A stretch of DNA of 64,000 nt, taken from NCBI GenBank assembly GCA_048499435.1, contig JASNZW010000001.1, positions 868,001 to 932,000 of the forward strand. Reading direction: 5' to 3'. The notes beneath the pieces are model-generated. The model had not been told where the DNA came from and ran no database searches. It was given only the letters and a program-made list of their open reading frames with translations. Positions 29,340 to 38,189 of this stretch are shown here, piece after piece (within the stretch, counting starts at the first letter, position 1; every line of letters begins with the position of its first letter). Source of the stretch: DAOTWC01 sp048499435 (GTDB taxonomy: Bacteria > Chloroflexota > Anaerolineae > Aggregatilineales > Phototrophicaceae). Made by a program: the position numbers and the translations under genes.

Positions 29340-30029
29340 ATGATCGAGCTTCTTGACCAACTGCGGGGCCGGCTGATCGTGTCGTGCCAGGCTGGCCCTG
29401 ATGAACCGCTGCACGGGGCCAGCATCATGGCCGCGCTGGCGAAAGCGGCGCAGGCCGGCGGCGCGGCGGCGATCCGCGCCAACGGCCCGGACGACATCCG
29501 CGCTATCCACGCGGCGGTCGCGCTGCCGGTTATCGGCATCTACAAGCGGCAGTACCCCGGCAGCCCGGTGTACATCACCCCGACGCGCGCCGACGCCGCG
29601 GCCGTCGCGCAGGCCGGGGCGCGCATGATCGCGCTGGATGGCACGCCGCGCCCGCGCCCAGACGACCTGCGCCTGGCTGACCTGATCGGCTATGTTCACG
29701 ACCGCCTGGGCGTGCCGGTGATGGCGGATATCTCGTGCCTGGACGACGCGCGCGGCGCTCAGCAGGCCGGGGCCGACGTGCTGGCGACGACGCTGGCCGG
29801 CTACACCGAGCATGGGCGGCCAGCCCGGCCCGGCCCAGACCTCGACCTCATCAGCGAGCTGGTGCAGGACACACGCCTGCCCGTGATCGCTGAGGGGCGG
29901 TTCTTCGACCCCGCGCAGGCCGCCGAGGCGCTGGCGCGCGGCGCGCTGGCGGTGGTGGTGGGCGGCGCGATCACCCGCCCGCAGGAAATCACGCGGCGCT
30001 TCGCGCAGGCGCTTCAGCAGCGCGGCTAG
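29340..30029 (+). CDS. nanE: Putative N-acetylmannosamine-6-phosphate 2-epimerase NanE
   Basis: A 229-residue TIM-barrel protein of usual length. NanE converts ManNAc-6-P to GlcNAc-6-P in sialic acid and amino sugar catabolism. Family features are LIVSCQAGPDEPLHG at the N-terminus, GIYKRQYPGSPVYITPT (catalytic Lys region), IALDGTPRPRP, MADISCLDDAR and AEGRFFDPAQAAEAL. No other sialic acid genes (nanA, nanK, transporter) are in the window. It follows holA by 16 bases, so cotranscription with the replication genes is possible. Confidence 0.9.
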   Translation: MIELLDQLRGRLIVSCQAGPDEPLHGASIMAALAKAAQAGGAAAIRANGPDDIRAIHAAVALPVIGIYKRQYPGSPVYITPTRADAAAVAQAGARMIALDGTPRPRPDDLRLADLIGYVHDRLGVPVMADISCLDDARGAQQAGADVLATTLAGYTEHGRPARPGPDLDLISELVQDTRLPVIAEGRFFDPAQAAEALARGALAVVVGGAITRPQEITRRFAQALQQRG

Positions 30030-30101
30030 GCGGGTTGCGGAGCGCCCAGGGACAGGTTAAGCTTGTAATCTACCCGCTAACGCGAAGGGGAAGCAGCGCA
30101 G

Positions 30102-30533
30102 ATGAGCGCTCCGTTTTTGCTGAATTTCATGCGCGTCGCGCATCAGGTCACGCAGGCCGAGCGCGCGTTTGCTGTTGACACCGGCCTGGATGTGGTGGGG
30201 GCCGTGGGCATCGTCCCGGAGCAGGTTGAAGCGGCGTACCTCAAATGCGCCAAAGAGGCGCTCAGCCGGGACGAGCCGATCATCACCGACAATTACACGC
30301 TGACTATCGAGCCGTCGGAAGCCCCGGTGACGAACCAGTCGTTCCCGCGCCTGCGGGCAGTGTTTTTTATCCCGCTGGCCGGGCACGGCGTGATCTGCCT
30401 GGACCAGCGGCTCCAGCGCGGCATCATCGCCAAAGACAAGATCGACCGCCTGATGCAGTTGGGCCGGCGGGCCGCCGTTGAGCAGGTCAGCAGCAGCGAA
30501 GCTGAACTGCTGGCGCTCTACAACCGGCCGTAG
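30102..30533 (+). CDS. Small GAF-like domain protein
   Basis: A 143-residue soluble protein. The pattern KEALSRDEPIITDNY, then LRAVFFIPLAGHGVICLDQR and a final long helix (RLMQLGRRAAVEQV) matches the second half of a GAF domain, a small-ligand binding fold. The N-terminus may complete the fold. No output domain is attached. GGGGAA lies upstream of the ATG. Its stop is 10 bases from the stop of the convergent chemosensory operon. A partner in signalling is plausible but unproven. Confidence 0.68.
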   Translation: MSAPFLLNFMRVAHQVTQAERAFAVDTGLDVVGAVGIVPEQVEAAYLKCAKEALSRDEPIITDNYTLTIEPSEAPVTNQSFPRLRAVFFIPLAGHGVICLDQRLQRGIIAKDKIDRLMQLGRRAAVEQVSSSEAELLALYNRP

Positions 30534-30543
30534 CCCGCGCGGG

Positions 30544-31449
30544 TCATTCCTCCAGGCGCGGCAGGCTGTGCGGCTGCGGGATCGCCTTGAAAATTTCCTC
30601 GATAATGGCGGCGGTGCGCTTGCTGTACAGCCAGATCATCCCCTGCTTGACGTCCGAGCTGCAAATCACCGCCAGCGAAACGGTGTAGGGCGCGCCGAAC
30701 TCGATGATATAGACGCCGTTGCTCTCGCCCTCAAAGAACGTGGAGTGGAACTTGGTTTCGTCCAGCATGCTCGCCAGCGAGCGCTGCGCGGTGTGGTCAA
30801 TGTTGAGCGCCTGCGTGAGAAGCTGCAGGTCATAGTCTTCGAGCGTGCCCGCCGCGCCCACCATGTTGCCGTCCTGGTCAACCAGGCCGACGAAGCTGGC
30901 CTTGACGTGGCTCAGCAGGCGGTTAAGTTCCTGGTTGATAAGCTGGAACTGCTGGCGCTTGAGCACCAGCGCCGCCGGGCGCGTGCGCGGGTCAAGGCGG
31001 CGGGCGCGGTCGCGCTCTGGCTGGGCTTTGGCCTGGGCCGGCGCTTCCACGGCGGGCGCGGGCCGGCGCTCAGGCTCAAGCTGGCGCTCAACCTGCATCA
31101 GCAGGAAGGTCATGTTCAGCGGCTTGTACAGGTAATCAACCGCCCCCAGGCGGAACACCGCCACCGCGCTCTTGGCGGACAGGTCATCGTCAATGACAAT
31201 CACCCGGACGCCGGGCCGCAGGCCGCCGACGACCGCCAGCAGGTCCATGCCGCTGAGGTCTGGCAGCTCGGCCTCCGTGAGGATCAGGTCGAACTCGTTG
31301 AGCAGAATCTCGCTGAGGGCTTCCTCGAAATTTTCCGCCTGGCCGACGTTGTAGCCGCCGGCGGTCGTCAGCGTGTCGCGGATAGCGGCGCGCAGATCCT
31401 CGTCCTTGGCGACAATCAGAACACGCCCTCTGGTCGGCTCGCTGGTCAT
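30544..31449 (-). CDS. Pseudo-receiver fused to a roadblock/LC7 domain
   Basis: A 301-residue protein. Residues 8-125 form a response-regulator fold in which the active site is lost: the acidic pocket reads AK (LIVAKDED), the phospho-acceptor position is Glu59 (ILTEAELP) and the switch Thr is Asp (VIDDD); the Lys of YKPLN is kept. After a Pro/Ala linker comes a roadblock/LC7 domain (about 175-295, ELNRLLSHVKASFVGLVDQDG and EDYDLQLLTQAL), the fold of MglB-type regulators of small GTPases. The ATG at 31449 overlaps the stop of cheW by 3 bases (ATGA). It is the last gene of the chemosensory operon. It may read out the state of the array without phosphorylation. No small GTPase (MglA) gene is in the window. 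Confidence 0.78.
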   Translation of the reverse strand: MTSEPTRGRVLIVAKDEDLRAAIRDTLTTAGGYNVGQAENFEEALSEILLNEFDLILTEAELPDLSGMDLLAVVGGLRPGVRVIVIDDDLSAKSAVAVFRLGAVDYLYKPLNMTFLLMQVERQLEPERRPAPAVEAPAQAKAQPERDRARRLDPRTRPAALVLKRQQFQLINQELNRLLSHVKASFVGLVDQDGNMVGAAGTLEDYDLQLLTQALNIDHTAQRSLASMLDETKFHSTFFEGESNGVYIIEFGAPYTVSLAVICSSDVKQGMIWLYSKRTAAIIEEIFKAIPQPHSLPRLEE

Positions 31450-31934
31450 GGCGCACTTTCGCTTTCCCAATGGCCGCGCCCGGCGGCCCCCTCCGGCAGG
31501 AACGACGCCAGCAGCGCGGGCAGCGCGATGATCTGAACAAGTTGGTCGCGATGCGTCAGGATGCCGTCAATGTGCTGTTCGCTGAGGGGGCTGGCGGCCA
31601 CCTGCTGCGGGTCAAAATAAGCCACCTGGTAAACCTCATCCACGACCAGCCCGGCCTGGCGGCCGCCCAGGGCCGCCACCACAAACAGCGTGCTGTCGTC
31701 CACCGGGGCCGCCGGCTGGCTGAACACCGGGCGCAGGTCCAGCACCGGCAGCACGCTGCCGCGCCGGTTGGCCGCGCCCAGCAGGGCGGGCGGCGCGCCG
31801 GCAATCGTCGTCAGCTCGACCATCGCCGCCACCTCCACCACCTGCTCGATAGGCAGCGCGTAGCTCTGTTCCCCCAGGCGAAAGGTGAGAAACGGCAGCA
31901 GGCGCGGCTCAGGAACCGGGGCGGGCGTCGCCAT
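31446..31934 (-). CDS. cheW: CheW-like chemotaxis coupling protein (second copy)
   Basis: A 162-residue CheW-domain adaptor linking chemoreceptors to CheA. Features are LTFRLGEQSYALPIEQVVEV, GAANRRGSVLPVLDLRPVF and GLVVDEVYQV. The ATG at 31934 is preferred because GGTG stands 6 bases upstream; a GTG at 31943 is also possible. Either start overlaps the end of the RsbT-like gene by 26-35 bases. A second CheW gene lies at the other end of the operon (37370). Confidence 0.88.
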   Translation of the reverse strand: MATPAPVPEPRLLPFLTFRLGEQSYALPIEQVVEVAAMVELTTIAGAPPALLGAANRRGSVLPVLDLRPVFSQPAAPVDDSTLFVVAALGGRQAGLVVDEVYQVAYFDPQQVAASPLSEQHIDGILTHRDQLVQIIALPALLASFLPEGAAGRGHWESESAP

Positions 31935-32364
31935 CGTCTTCACCGTCCAGCGCCGGGTAGCTGCGCTTGCTGCTCAACCACATGATCATGTAGATGGTGG
32001 GCGGGTTCTCGCCCTCCATGAGAATTTCGTCCACCAGGTCGCCCAGCTTGGAGCGCAGCGCGACCAGCACGTTGCCGGCGGACACATGCGCCAGCCAGGG
32101 GACATCGGACGAAATTTGCAGCCCCGCTTTCATGCCCTGCGCAACGCCGTTGAGGTGCAGCGTCTGCGGCTCGCCGGTCTTGAGGATCAGCTCCGCCAGC
32201 GTGGCGGCGGCGCTGGCGAGCTGCGCCCGGCTGGAAGGCGGGAAGCCCATCAGGTTGCCGGCGCGGCGCACGGTGTCGCGCACGATCATGATGTCCATGC
32301 CGTCCTCAATGGTGACGGACATCACCGGCGGCTGCATTACGTATGGGCTTTTCTGTCGAGACAT
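31909..32364 (-). CDS. Degenerate RsbT-like HATPase protein
   Basis: A 151-residue protein. The segment DIMIVRDTVRRAGNLMGFPPSSRAQLASAA followed by LAELILKTGE aligns with RsbT/SpoIIAB-type serine kinases, where VR-x(n)-GF and TA-x-SELARNIL are expected. The N-box Asn and Glu that bind Mg-ATP are not preserved (ATLAELIL), and no GxGxG lid is seen. It is probably a non-catalytic member that binds a partner. The C-terminal half (VSAGNVLVALRSKLGDLVDEIL, TIYMIMWLSSKR) is not recognised. It sits inside the chemosensory operon. Family assignment is tentative. Confidence 0.5.
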   Translation of the reverse strand: MSRQKSPYVMQPPVMSVTIEDGMDIMIVRDTVRRAGNLMGFPPSSRAQLASAAATLAELILKTGEPQTLHLNGVAQGMKAGLQISSDVPWLAHVSAGNVLVALRSKLGDLVDEILMEGENPPTIYMIMWLSSKRSYPALDGEDDGDARPGS

Positions 32365-32405
32365 GACGAACCCGTTTCCGTCCTCGCGGCGCGCGTAACG
32401 TTAGT

Positions 32406-32777
32406 TCATAGTATACCCAATTCCTGCAGGGTATTAATCAGGTGTTCGGCGGCGAAAATGTCTTTGGGAATGTAGTCATCCGCGCCCGCGCGCAGCCCCG
32501 ACATGGTCGCTTTGGGGTCAGCTTTTTCGGTCAGCATAATGACCGGGATATCCTGGGTGGCCGGGTTGCGCTTGAGCCGCCGGCACACCTGGAACCCGTC
32601 CATTGTGGGCAGTTTCACGTCCAGCACGATCAGCGCCGGCGGGTTTTCGACCGCCTCGCGCAGGCCGTCCGGCCCGTCATAGGCCACACGCACGCGCAGC
32701 CCGACGCTCTCCAGCGTCTCTTTGATCTGCGCGGCCTGCGTTTTGCTGTCTTCGATGAGCAGCGCTTCTAACGCCAT
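32406..32777 (-). CDS. CheY-like response regulator of the chemosensory operon
   Basis: A 123-residue receiver with complete active site: LLIEDS pocket, Asp in IVLDVKLPTMDG (near 52), Thr in MLTEKAD and Lys in YIPKD. It is the only receiver-only protein in the operon and so the likely phosphate acceptor from CheA. It follows cheB by 32 bases. Confidence 0.92.
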   Translation of the reverse strand: MALEALLIEDSKTQAAQIKETLESVGLRVRVAYDGPDGLREAVENPPALIVLDVKLPTMDGFQVCRRLKRNPATQDIPVIMLTEKADPKATMSGLRAGADDYIPKDIFAAEHLINTLQELGIL

Positions 32778-32809
32778 CGTACCCGTCCCATCTTTAGACT
32801 TAGTTTACA

Positions 32810-33886
32810 TCAAATTAGATTCACGAGCGTGGTCGCCAGGTTTGATAATGCTAACACTTGCGCGACGCCGCCGCGCGCGACCGCCGCGCCGGGCATACCG
32901 TACACCACACAGCTCGCCTCATCCTGCGCCAGCGTGACCGCGCCGGCCTCGCGCATGGCCAGCAGGCCAGCCGCGCCGTCGTCGCCCATGCCGGTCAGCA
33001 CCAGGCCCACGCCGCCGCGCCCGCACATCCGCGCCACCGATTCAAACAGCACATCAACGGACGGCTGGTAGCGATAGGGGCCGCGCTCCGCCAGCAGGCG
33101 CGCCACCAGCCGGTTATCAGGGCGGCGCGCCAGCGTGAGATGCGCCGCGCCCGGCCCCAAGTGTACCACACCGGGTTCGAGAACCAGGCCGTCGGCGGCC
33201 ACCACCACGCGCAGCGGGGTCGCCTTGTGCAGCCAGCGCGCCAGCCCGGCGATGAACTCGTCCGGCATGTGCTGCACGACGACAAGCGGAACCGGAAAAC
33301 CCGCCGGCAGGCCGCGCAAAACGGCGCTCAGCGCCCCTGGCCCGCCGGCGCTGGCCCCAATGGCGATCACCTCCGGCGCGACGCGCAGCCGATTGGTGGC
33401 CGCGCGCGGGCACGGCACTTCCTGCGTGAGCGCGCTGCGGCCGGGGCTGTTCTCCCAGCGGCGCACCACGCCCACCCGCGCCATCGCGGTCAGCGTCGTG
33501 ACAAGCTGGCGCTGCTTGGCGGCGAAAGCCGGGTCGCTGCGGTCAGGCGGCTTTTCGACAACCGCCAGCGCCCCCGCCTGCAGCGCCTGGAATGACAGGT
33601 CAACGTCGCGCTCCAGCAGGCCGCTGACCACCACAACCGGCGTCGGCTGGCGGCTCATGATGCGGCGGGTGGCCTCCAGGCCGTCCAGCAGCGGCATGCG
33701 GATGTCCATCGAGATCACATCGGGCTTCAGCTCCAGCGCCAGGACGATAGCTTCCTCGCCGTCGCGCGCCTCGCCCACCACGCGCATCCCTGGCGTTTCG
33801 TTAATCATGCCGGTGAGGTGACGGCGGACAGTGGGGCTGTCCTCCGCGATCAGAACGCGAATGTCACCGGTCGCCATCAGGCTCAC
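32810..33886 (-). CDS. cheB: Chemotaxis response regulator / protein-glutamate methylesterase CheB
   Basis: A 358-residue enzyme. The N-terminal receiver (about 8-130) has AEDSPTV and ISMDIRMPLLDG. The C-terminal methylesterase (about 165-355) shows the catalytic Ser in GASAGGP, His in VQHMP and Asp in TGMGDDGA. CheB removes methyl groups from chemoreceptors or deamidates them. The GTG at 33886 overlaps the cheA stop by four bases; ATG at 33877 is an alternative. A matching methyltransferase gene (cheR) is absent from the operon. Confidence 0.95.
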   Translation of the reverse strand: MSLMATGDIRVLIAEDSPTVRRHLTGMINETPGMRVVGEARDGEEAIVLALELKPDVISMDIRMPLLDGLEATRRIMSRQPTPVVVVSGLLERDVDLSFQALQAGALAVVEKPPDRSDPAFAAKQRQLVTTLTAMARVGVVRRWENSPGRSALTQEVPCPRAATNRLRVAPEVIAIGASAGGPGALSAVLRGLPAGFPVPLVVVQHMPDEFIAGLARWLHKATPLRVVVAADGLVLEPGVVHLGPGAAHLTLARRPDNRLVARLLAERGPYRYQPSVDVLFESVARMCGRGGVGLVLTGMGDDGAAGLLAMREAGAVTLAQDEASCVVYGMPGAAVARGGVAQVLALSNLATTLVNLI

Positions 33887-36114
33887 ACCACCGCCCAGAT
33901 CATCTTAAGCAGCTCGCCCTGGTCAAACTGCGACTTGACCAGATAGGCGTCCGCGCCTGCCTGAAGGCCGGCCTGCTGCTGCTCTGGCCGGGCCAGCGAC
34001 GTGAGCAAAATCACCGGGATGTCGCGCGTGTGGCCGCTGCTCTTGATCTGGCGCGTCAGGTCAAGGCCGTTCATGTTGGGCATCTCCACGTCGCTGATAA
34101 CCAGGTCGTAATCGCCCTCGTTGAGGCGCAGCCAGCCCTCAACGCCGTCAATCGCCACCGTCACATCAAAGCCCGCCGTCTCCAGAATGTTCTTCTCCAG
34201 CGTGCGCGTGGTGATCGAATCGTCCACCACCAGCACCCGCAGCCGGCGCGCCGCCGGGGCCGCTGGCGGCGTTTCGGCGGCCAGCCAGCGCCGGGTAACC
34301 GCCGTGCCGGTGGCGGTGCGCACCAGGTCGTTGGCGTCCAGCACGACGATCACCGCGCCCGTCCCCAGCAGCGCCGCGCCCGCGACAAACCGCGCCCGCG
34401 CGATCTCTGGCCCCAGCGGCTTGAGCACCAGCTCGCGCTCGCTGACGAGATCGTCCACCTCAAAGGCGACGGTGCGGTCGGCGGCGCGCAGCACCAGCGC
34501 CACCACCAGGTCAGCGGCGGCGCGCGCCGCGCCCGGCAGGCTGAGAACATCGGCCAGCCCGGCCAGCGGCAGCGGCTGGCCGTCAATCACCACCATATCG
34601 CGGTTCTCAGCCGTGAACACCTCGGCGCGCGGCAGCGTCACCATGCGGCTCACCACGACGGACGGGATAGCGTAAATTTCGTCGCCGGCGCGCAGCAGCA
34701 CGCAGCGGATGCGCGTCATGGAGACCGGCACGCTCACGTCAATGGTCGTGCCGCTGCCGGGCGCGCTCTGCACGCTCAAACGCCCGCGCAGGCTCTCGAC
34801 CCGGTCGCGCACGACATCCATGCCGATGCCGCGCCCGCTGATGGCCGTCACTTCTGCGGCGGTCGTGAGGCCGGGGTGAAAGATCAGGCTGCGCGCCTCA
34901 TCGTCGCTGACGAGTTCGGCTTCCTGCCGGCTCAGCAGGTGCTGGCGCACCGCCGCCTGGCGCACCAGCGCCGGGTCAATGCCGCGCCCGTCGTCGCGCA
35001 CGCGCACGAGAATCTCGCTGCCACGCTGCTCGACATCAATCAGGACGCGCCCGCCGCGCGGCTTGCCCAGGCGCTCGCGCTCGTCGGGCGTTTCAATGCC
35101 GTGATCCACCGCGTTGCGCAGCAGGTGCATGATCGGGTCGCGCAGCACGTCCAGCACGGTTTTGTCAATCTCAACCGCCGCGCCGCTGACGTCCAGATGG
35201 ACCTGCTTGCCGGTGTCGCGGGCCAGGTCGCGCACGATGCGCTGGAAGCCGCCCAGCAGCGTGTCAAAGGCCACCATGCGCATCCCGCCGATGTCGTCCT
35301 GAAGCTGGTCGGTCAGGGTGGTCAGGCGCAGGTTGTCCTGGCGCAGCGCCTGCACCAACTGGGTCAGCCCCTGGTTGGTTTCCTGCAAATGGCGCTGGTT
35401 GGTTTCCAGAAACTTGAACAGCGCCGCCAGGTCATCGCGCAGGTCGTCCTGGTCGCTCTGGAGGCGGCGCGCCAGCCGGATATACGCGCCGCGCACGCCC
35501 TGCCACTCGCGCCGCCAGCGGCCGTGAACGCGCCGCAGGTCCTCAACTTCCTGCTGGCGTTCCTCGCTCTGCATCCGCGCGACCAGCAGCTCGCTCGCCT
35601 CAGCCATCAGCCGGTCGAGCTTGTTCACCGGCACGCGGATGCTTTCCTCAGCCGCGCGAATGATGACGGTGGAGGTCTCCAACGCCGGGCTGACGGGCGC
35701 GGGCGGCGCGTCGCCGCCGTCAGCGGCGGCGGCGCCGACGGCGATCACCTGCTCCAGGCGGGCCAGCACCGGCGCCAGCGCGTCCTCGTCGCTGGCCGCG
35801 CCGTCTACCGCGCTCTGGATCAGGTCCAGGCCGTCGTAGAGCAGGTCGCACACGTCAGGCGAGAGGCTCAGGTGGCCGTTCAGCGCGGCGTCGAACACGT
35901 CTTCCATATAATGCGCGATCGTCTCAACCACCTTCAGCCCGACCGCGCGCGCCGCGCCTTTCATGCTGTGCGCCACGCGGTTCAGCTCGCGCATGGCCTC
36001 GGCGTCTGCCGCTGTGGTCTCAAGCTGGAGCAGCGCGCTGTTGAGCGTGGCCAGGTATTCGCCCACTTCGTCGCGAAAGATGCCCAACAGGTCGGAGTCA
36101 GCGGGGTGGCTCAT
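33883..36114 (-). CDS. cheA: Hybrid chemotaxis histidine kinase CheA with C-terminal receiver
   Basis: A 743-residue cytoplasmic kinase. The HPt domain (1-110) carries the phosphorylated His49 in AHSMKGAARAVG. A dimerisation helix pair lies at about 160-270, and an HHATPase domain (about 280-470) has HLLRNAVDHGIE (N-box), DDGRGIDP and SGRGIGMDVV. A CheW-like regulatory domain (about 470-600) and a complete receiver (about 620-743, LVVDDSITTR and LVISDVEMPNMNG) follow. The fused receiver resembles FrzE or ChpA/PilL systems more than flagellar CheA. The start ATG has no strong ribosome binding site and lies 8 bases after the mcp stop. Confidence 0.96.
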   Translation of the reverse strand: MSHPADSDLLGIFRDEVGEYLATLNSALLQLETTAADAEAMRELNRVAHSMKGAARAVGLKVVETIAHYMEDVFDAALNGHLSLSPDVCDLLYDGLDLIQSAVDGAASDEDALAPVLARLEQVIAVGAAAADGGDAPPAPVSPALETSTVIIRAAEESIRVPVNKLDRLMAEASELLVARMQSEERQQEVEDLRRVHGRWRREWQGVRGAYIRLARRLQSDQDDLRDDLAALFKFLETNQRHLQETNQGLTQLVQALRQDNLRLTTLTDQLQDDIGGMRMVAFDTLLGGFQRIVRDLARDTGKQVHLDVSGAAVEIDKTVLDVLRDPIMHLLRNAVDHGIETPDERERLGKPRGGRVLIDVEQRGSEILVRVRDDGRGIDPALVRQAAVRQHLLSRQEAELVSDDEARSLIFHPGLTTAAEVTAISGRGIGMDVVRDRVESLRGRLSVQSAPGSGTTIDVSVPVSMTRIRCVLLRAGDEIYAIPSVVVSRMVTLPRAEVFTAENRDMVVIDGQPLPLAGLADVLSLPGAARAAADLVVALVLRAADRTVAFEVDDLVSERELVLKPLGPEIARARFVAGAALLGTGAVIVVLDANDLVRTATGTAVTRRWLAAETPPAAPAARRLRVLVVDDSITTRTLEKNILETAGFDVTVAIDGVEGWLRLNEGDYDLVISDVEMPNMNGLDLTRQIKSSGHTRDIPVILLTSLARPEQQQAGLQAGADAYLVKSQFDQGELLKMIWAVV

Positions 36115-36122
36115 GGCGCTGG

Positions 36123-37361
36123 CTACACCCGCAGCTCGTCGAGAAGCTGGTTAACGCTGTCGGTCACGCGGCGCAGGCGCTGCACGCTGGCCTCGACCTG
36201 CATCGTGCTGGTGACCATTTCGGCGGTCGAGTGTTTGATCGTGCGCATGGCCTGCGTAAGCTGGTCCATGCCGATCGTCTGCTGGCGGGTGCTGGCGGCG
36301 ATCTGCATGGCGGCGGTGGCGGCTTCCTCAATCGCGTGCGACAGGTCGCGGATGGACTCGCCGGCGCGGTTCACCAGCAGTTGGCCGGTGTCCACGCCCT
36401 TGCTGCCTTCTTCAGTGACCATCACGGCGGCGTTGGTCGCGCGCTGAATTTCGCTCAGAATCTCGCGCACCTGCACCGTCGCGTCGCGGTTCTGGTCCGC
36501 CAGGTTGCGCACTTCCAGCGCCACCACCGCGAAGCCCTTGCCTTCCTCGCCGGCGCGCGCCGCCTCGACTGAGGCGTTGAGCGCCAGCATCTTCGACTGG
36601 TCCGCCAGGCTGTTGACGGCGGCGATGATCTCGCCGATCTGCTGCGTGTGCTCGGACAGCACCAGGATGTTGTCGGCGATGTCCTCAACGCGGCGGCGGA
36701 TCAGGCCCATGCCCGAAACCGCCTCGGTGACGGCCTCGGTCCCGGCGCGCGACACGTCCACGGAGACCTGGGCGGTCTCGGCCACGCTCTGCGCGCGCTC
36801 AGCCGTCTCGGTGACGGTGGCGCGCACCTCGTTGACGGTGGCGGTGGTCTCGGTCACGACCGCGTCCTGCTCGTTCGCCATCGCGATCTGGCGCGATGTC
36901 GCGCCCAGGATCGCCTGCGTGTCGTCGTCCACCCGCTTGAGCGCCTGCTGAATCTCGTGGGTGATCCCCTGGACGCGCTCCAGCACGCTGTTGATGCCCA
37001 TCCCCAGGTCGTGGAGCAGGCGGCCCTCGGCGGTGGCGGTGTCGAGCGCCGACACGTCAAGGCGCTGGTGCAGGTCGCCGGCGGCGATGCGCGCCAGCGC
37101 GCTGATGTACTCGTCCAGGTTCTGGCTCATCTCGCGGCGGTTAACCAGGCTGATAATCACGCCCAGCGCGCCGCCCGCCACCAGCGCCGCCAGCAGCCAC
37201 AAGGCCAGCGTCTCGGCGGGAACGGGCTGCGCGATCACACCGAACAGGGCCAGCGGGGCCGCCGCCGCCAGCGCCGTCAGCAGCACGGTGGCGTTCAGCA
37301 CCAGCGCGCCGGCGCGGCGCAGCGCCCCATTCCCGAAGTTGTTGCGTGCCGTTTCGCTCAT
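36123..37361 (-). CDS. Methyl-accepting chemotaxis protein without a periplasmic domain
   Basis: A 412-residue chemoreceptor. Two membrane segments (about 20-44 and 52-72) are joined by only a short loop, so there is no external sensing domain. A HAMP-like linker (about 75-130) leads to the coiled-coil signalling domain, whose tip reads SLADQSKMLALNASVEAARAG then GKGFAVVALEVRNLAD. It may sense through the membrane, the cytoplasm or a partner such as CheW. ATG follows the upstream cheW closely. Confidence 0.95.
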   Translation of the reverse strand: MSETARNNFGNGALRRAGALVLNATVLLTALAAAAPLALFGVIAQPVPAETLALWLLAALVAGGALGVIISLVNRREMSQNLDEYISALARIAAGDLHQRLDVSALDTATAEGRLLHDLGMGINSVLERVQGITHEIQQALKRVDDDTQAILGATSRQIAMANEQDAVVTETTATVNEVRATVTETAERAQSVAETAQVSVDVSRAGTEAVTEAVSGMGLIRRRVEDIADNILVLSEHTQQIGEIIAAVNSLADQSKMLALNASVEAARAGEEGKGFAVVALEVRNLADQNRDATVQVREILSEIQRATNAAVMVTEEGSKGVDTGQLLVNRAGESIRDLSHAIEEAATAAMQIAASTRQQTIGMDQLTQAMRTIKHSTAEMVTSTMQVEASVQRLRRVTDSVNQLLDELRV

Positions 37362-37369
37362 GCCCTCAC

Positions 37370-37963
37370 TCAGCCTTCATCCTTGCTGCCAACCAGCAGG
37401 CGCTCGTCCTCAAACAGGCGCGGTATGTCGAGCAGCACCAGCCGCTCAGCCGTGATGCCCAGCGCGTAACGGATGTTATCCACCGGCTCAACCGCCGCCT
37501 GGGGGACAGCGACCACCCCCTGCACGTTGTGCGCCAGCAAACCGATCTCCAGCCTGCCCGCCTCCACCACCACCAGCTCTTCGGGCGGGCGCAGGTCGTT
37601 GGCCGCCGGCATATCGAAGAACAGGCGCAGGTCAAGCACCGTGATTACCTGGCCGCGCACGTTCACCACGCCCCGGTAAAAACGCGGGATGCCCGGCACG
37701 TGCGTGATCCGCCCGATCGCGCGCACGCGGCGCACCGCCGCGACGTCCACGCCGTAGCGCTCGCTGCCCAGCTCGAACACCAGCGCCGCGCGCGCCGCCT
37801 CCGCGCCGGGCGCGGCAGCGGGGGCTTTGGGCGCGGCGTACTGCTGCGCGCGCAGGCGCAGGCGCGCGCGCCGCCGCGCCTCGTCGCCAGCCGCCCCGTC
37901 CCAGGCCAGGCTGGACCAGACAGCGTCCCAGTCAATTGTTGCGCGCGCGTCAGAATCGGCCAT
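37370..37963 (-). CDS. cheW: CheW-like coupling protein (first gene of operon)
   Basis: A 197-residue protein. An Ala/Arg-rich N-terminal extension (about 1-58, with RRRARLRLRAQQYAAP) precedes a CheW domain (about 60-190: LVFELGSERYGVDVAAVRRV, FYRGVVNVRGQVITVLDLR and VVAVPQAAVEPVDN). The extension is absent from typical CheW and may give a specific contact. A TATACT on the minus strand about 40 bases upstream is the best promoter candidate for the whole operon, with a weak -35. Confidence 0.9.
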   Translation of the reverse strand: MADSDARATIDWDAVWSSLAWDGAAGDEARRRARLRLRAQQYAAPKAPAAAPGAEAARAALVFELGSERYGVDVAAVRRVRAIGRITHVPGIPRFYRGVVNVRGQVITVLDLRLFFDMPAANDLRPPEELVVVEAGRLEIGLLAHNVQGVVAVPQAAVEPVDNIRYALGITAERLVLLDIPRLFEDERLLVGSKDEG

Positions 37964-38189
37964 TGTTTACGCTTTGTAACCCCTTCAGAATCGAGTATAC
38001 ACCGGGTTCTGGCGCGGCGCTGTGTAAGGTTTCCGGCGAAATTTCCCGGTTTTGCTGCTAAAATGGGCTGCCGCAGGCCGCGCGCGACAATGGCCCTAAT
38101 GGACTTATGTGGACATATAAGCGCGCGGGGCGCATCCATACGCTAGAAACACAGTTCAATCGCAGCAGGCAAGCAAGGGGTAAAACAGC

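Noticed and set aside
36123..37361. External sensor domain in the chemoreceptor
   Set aside because: The two membrane helices are separated by only a few residues, leaving no room for one.
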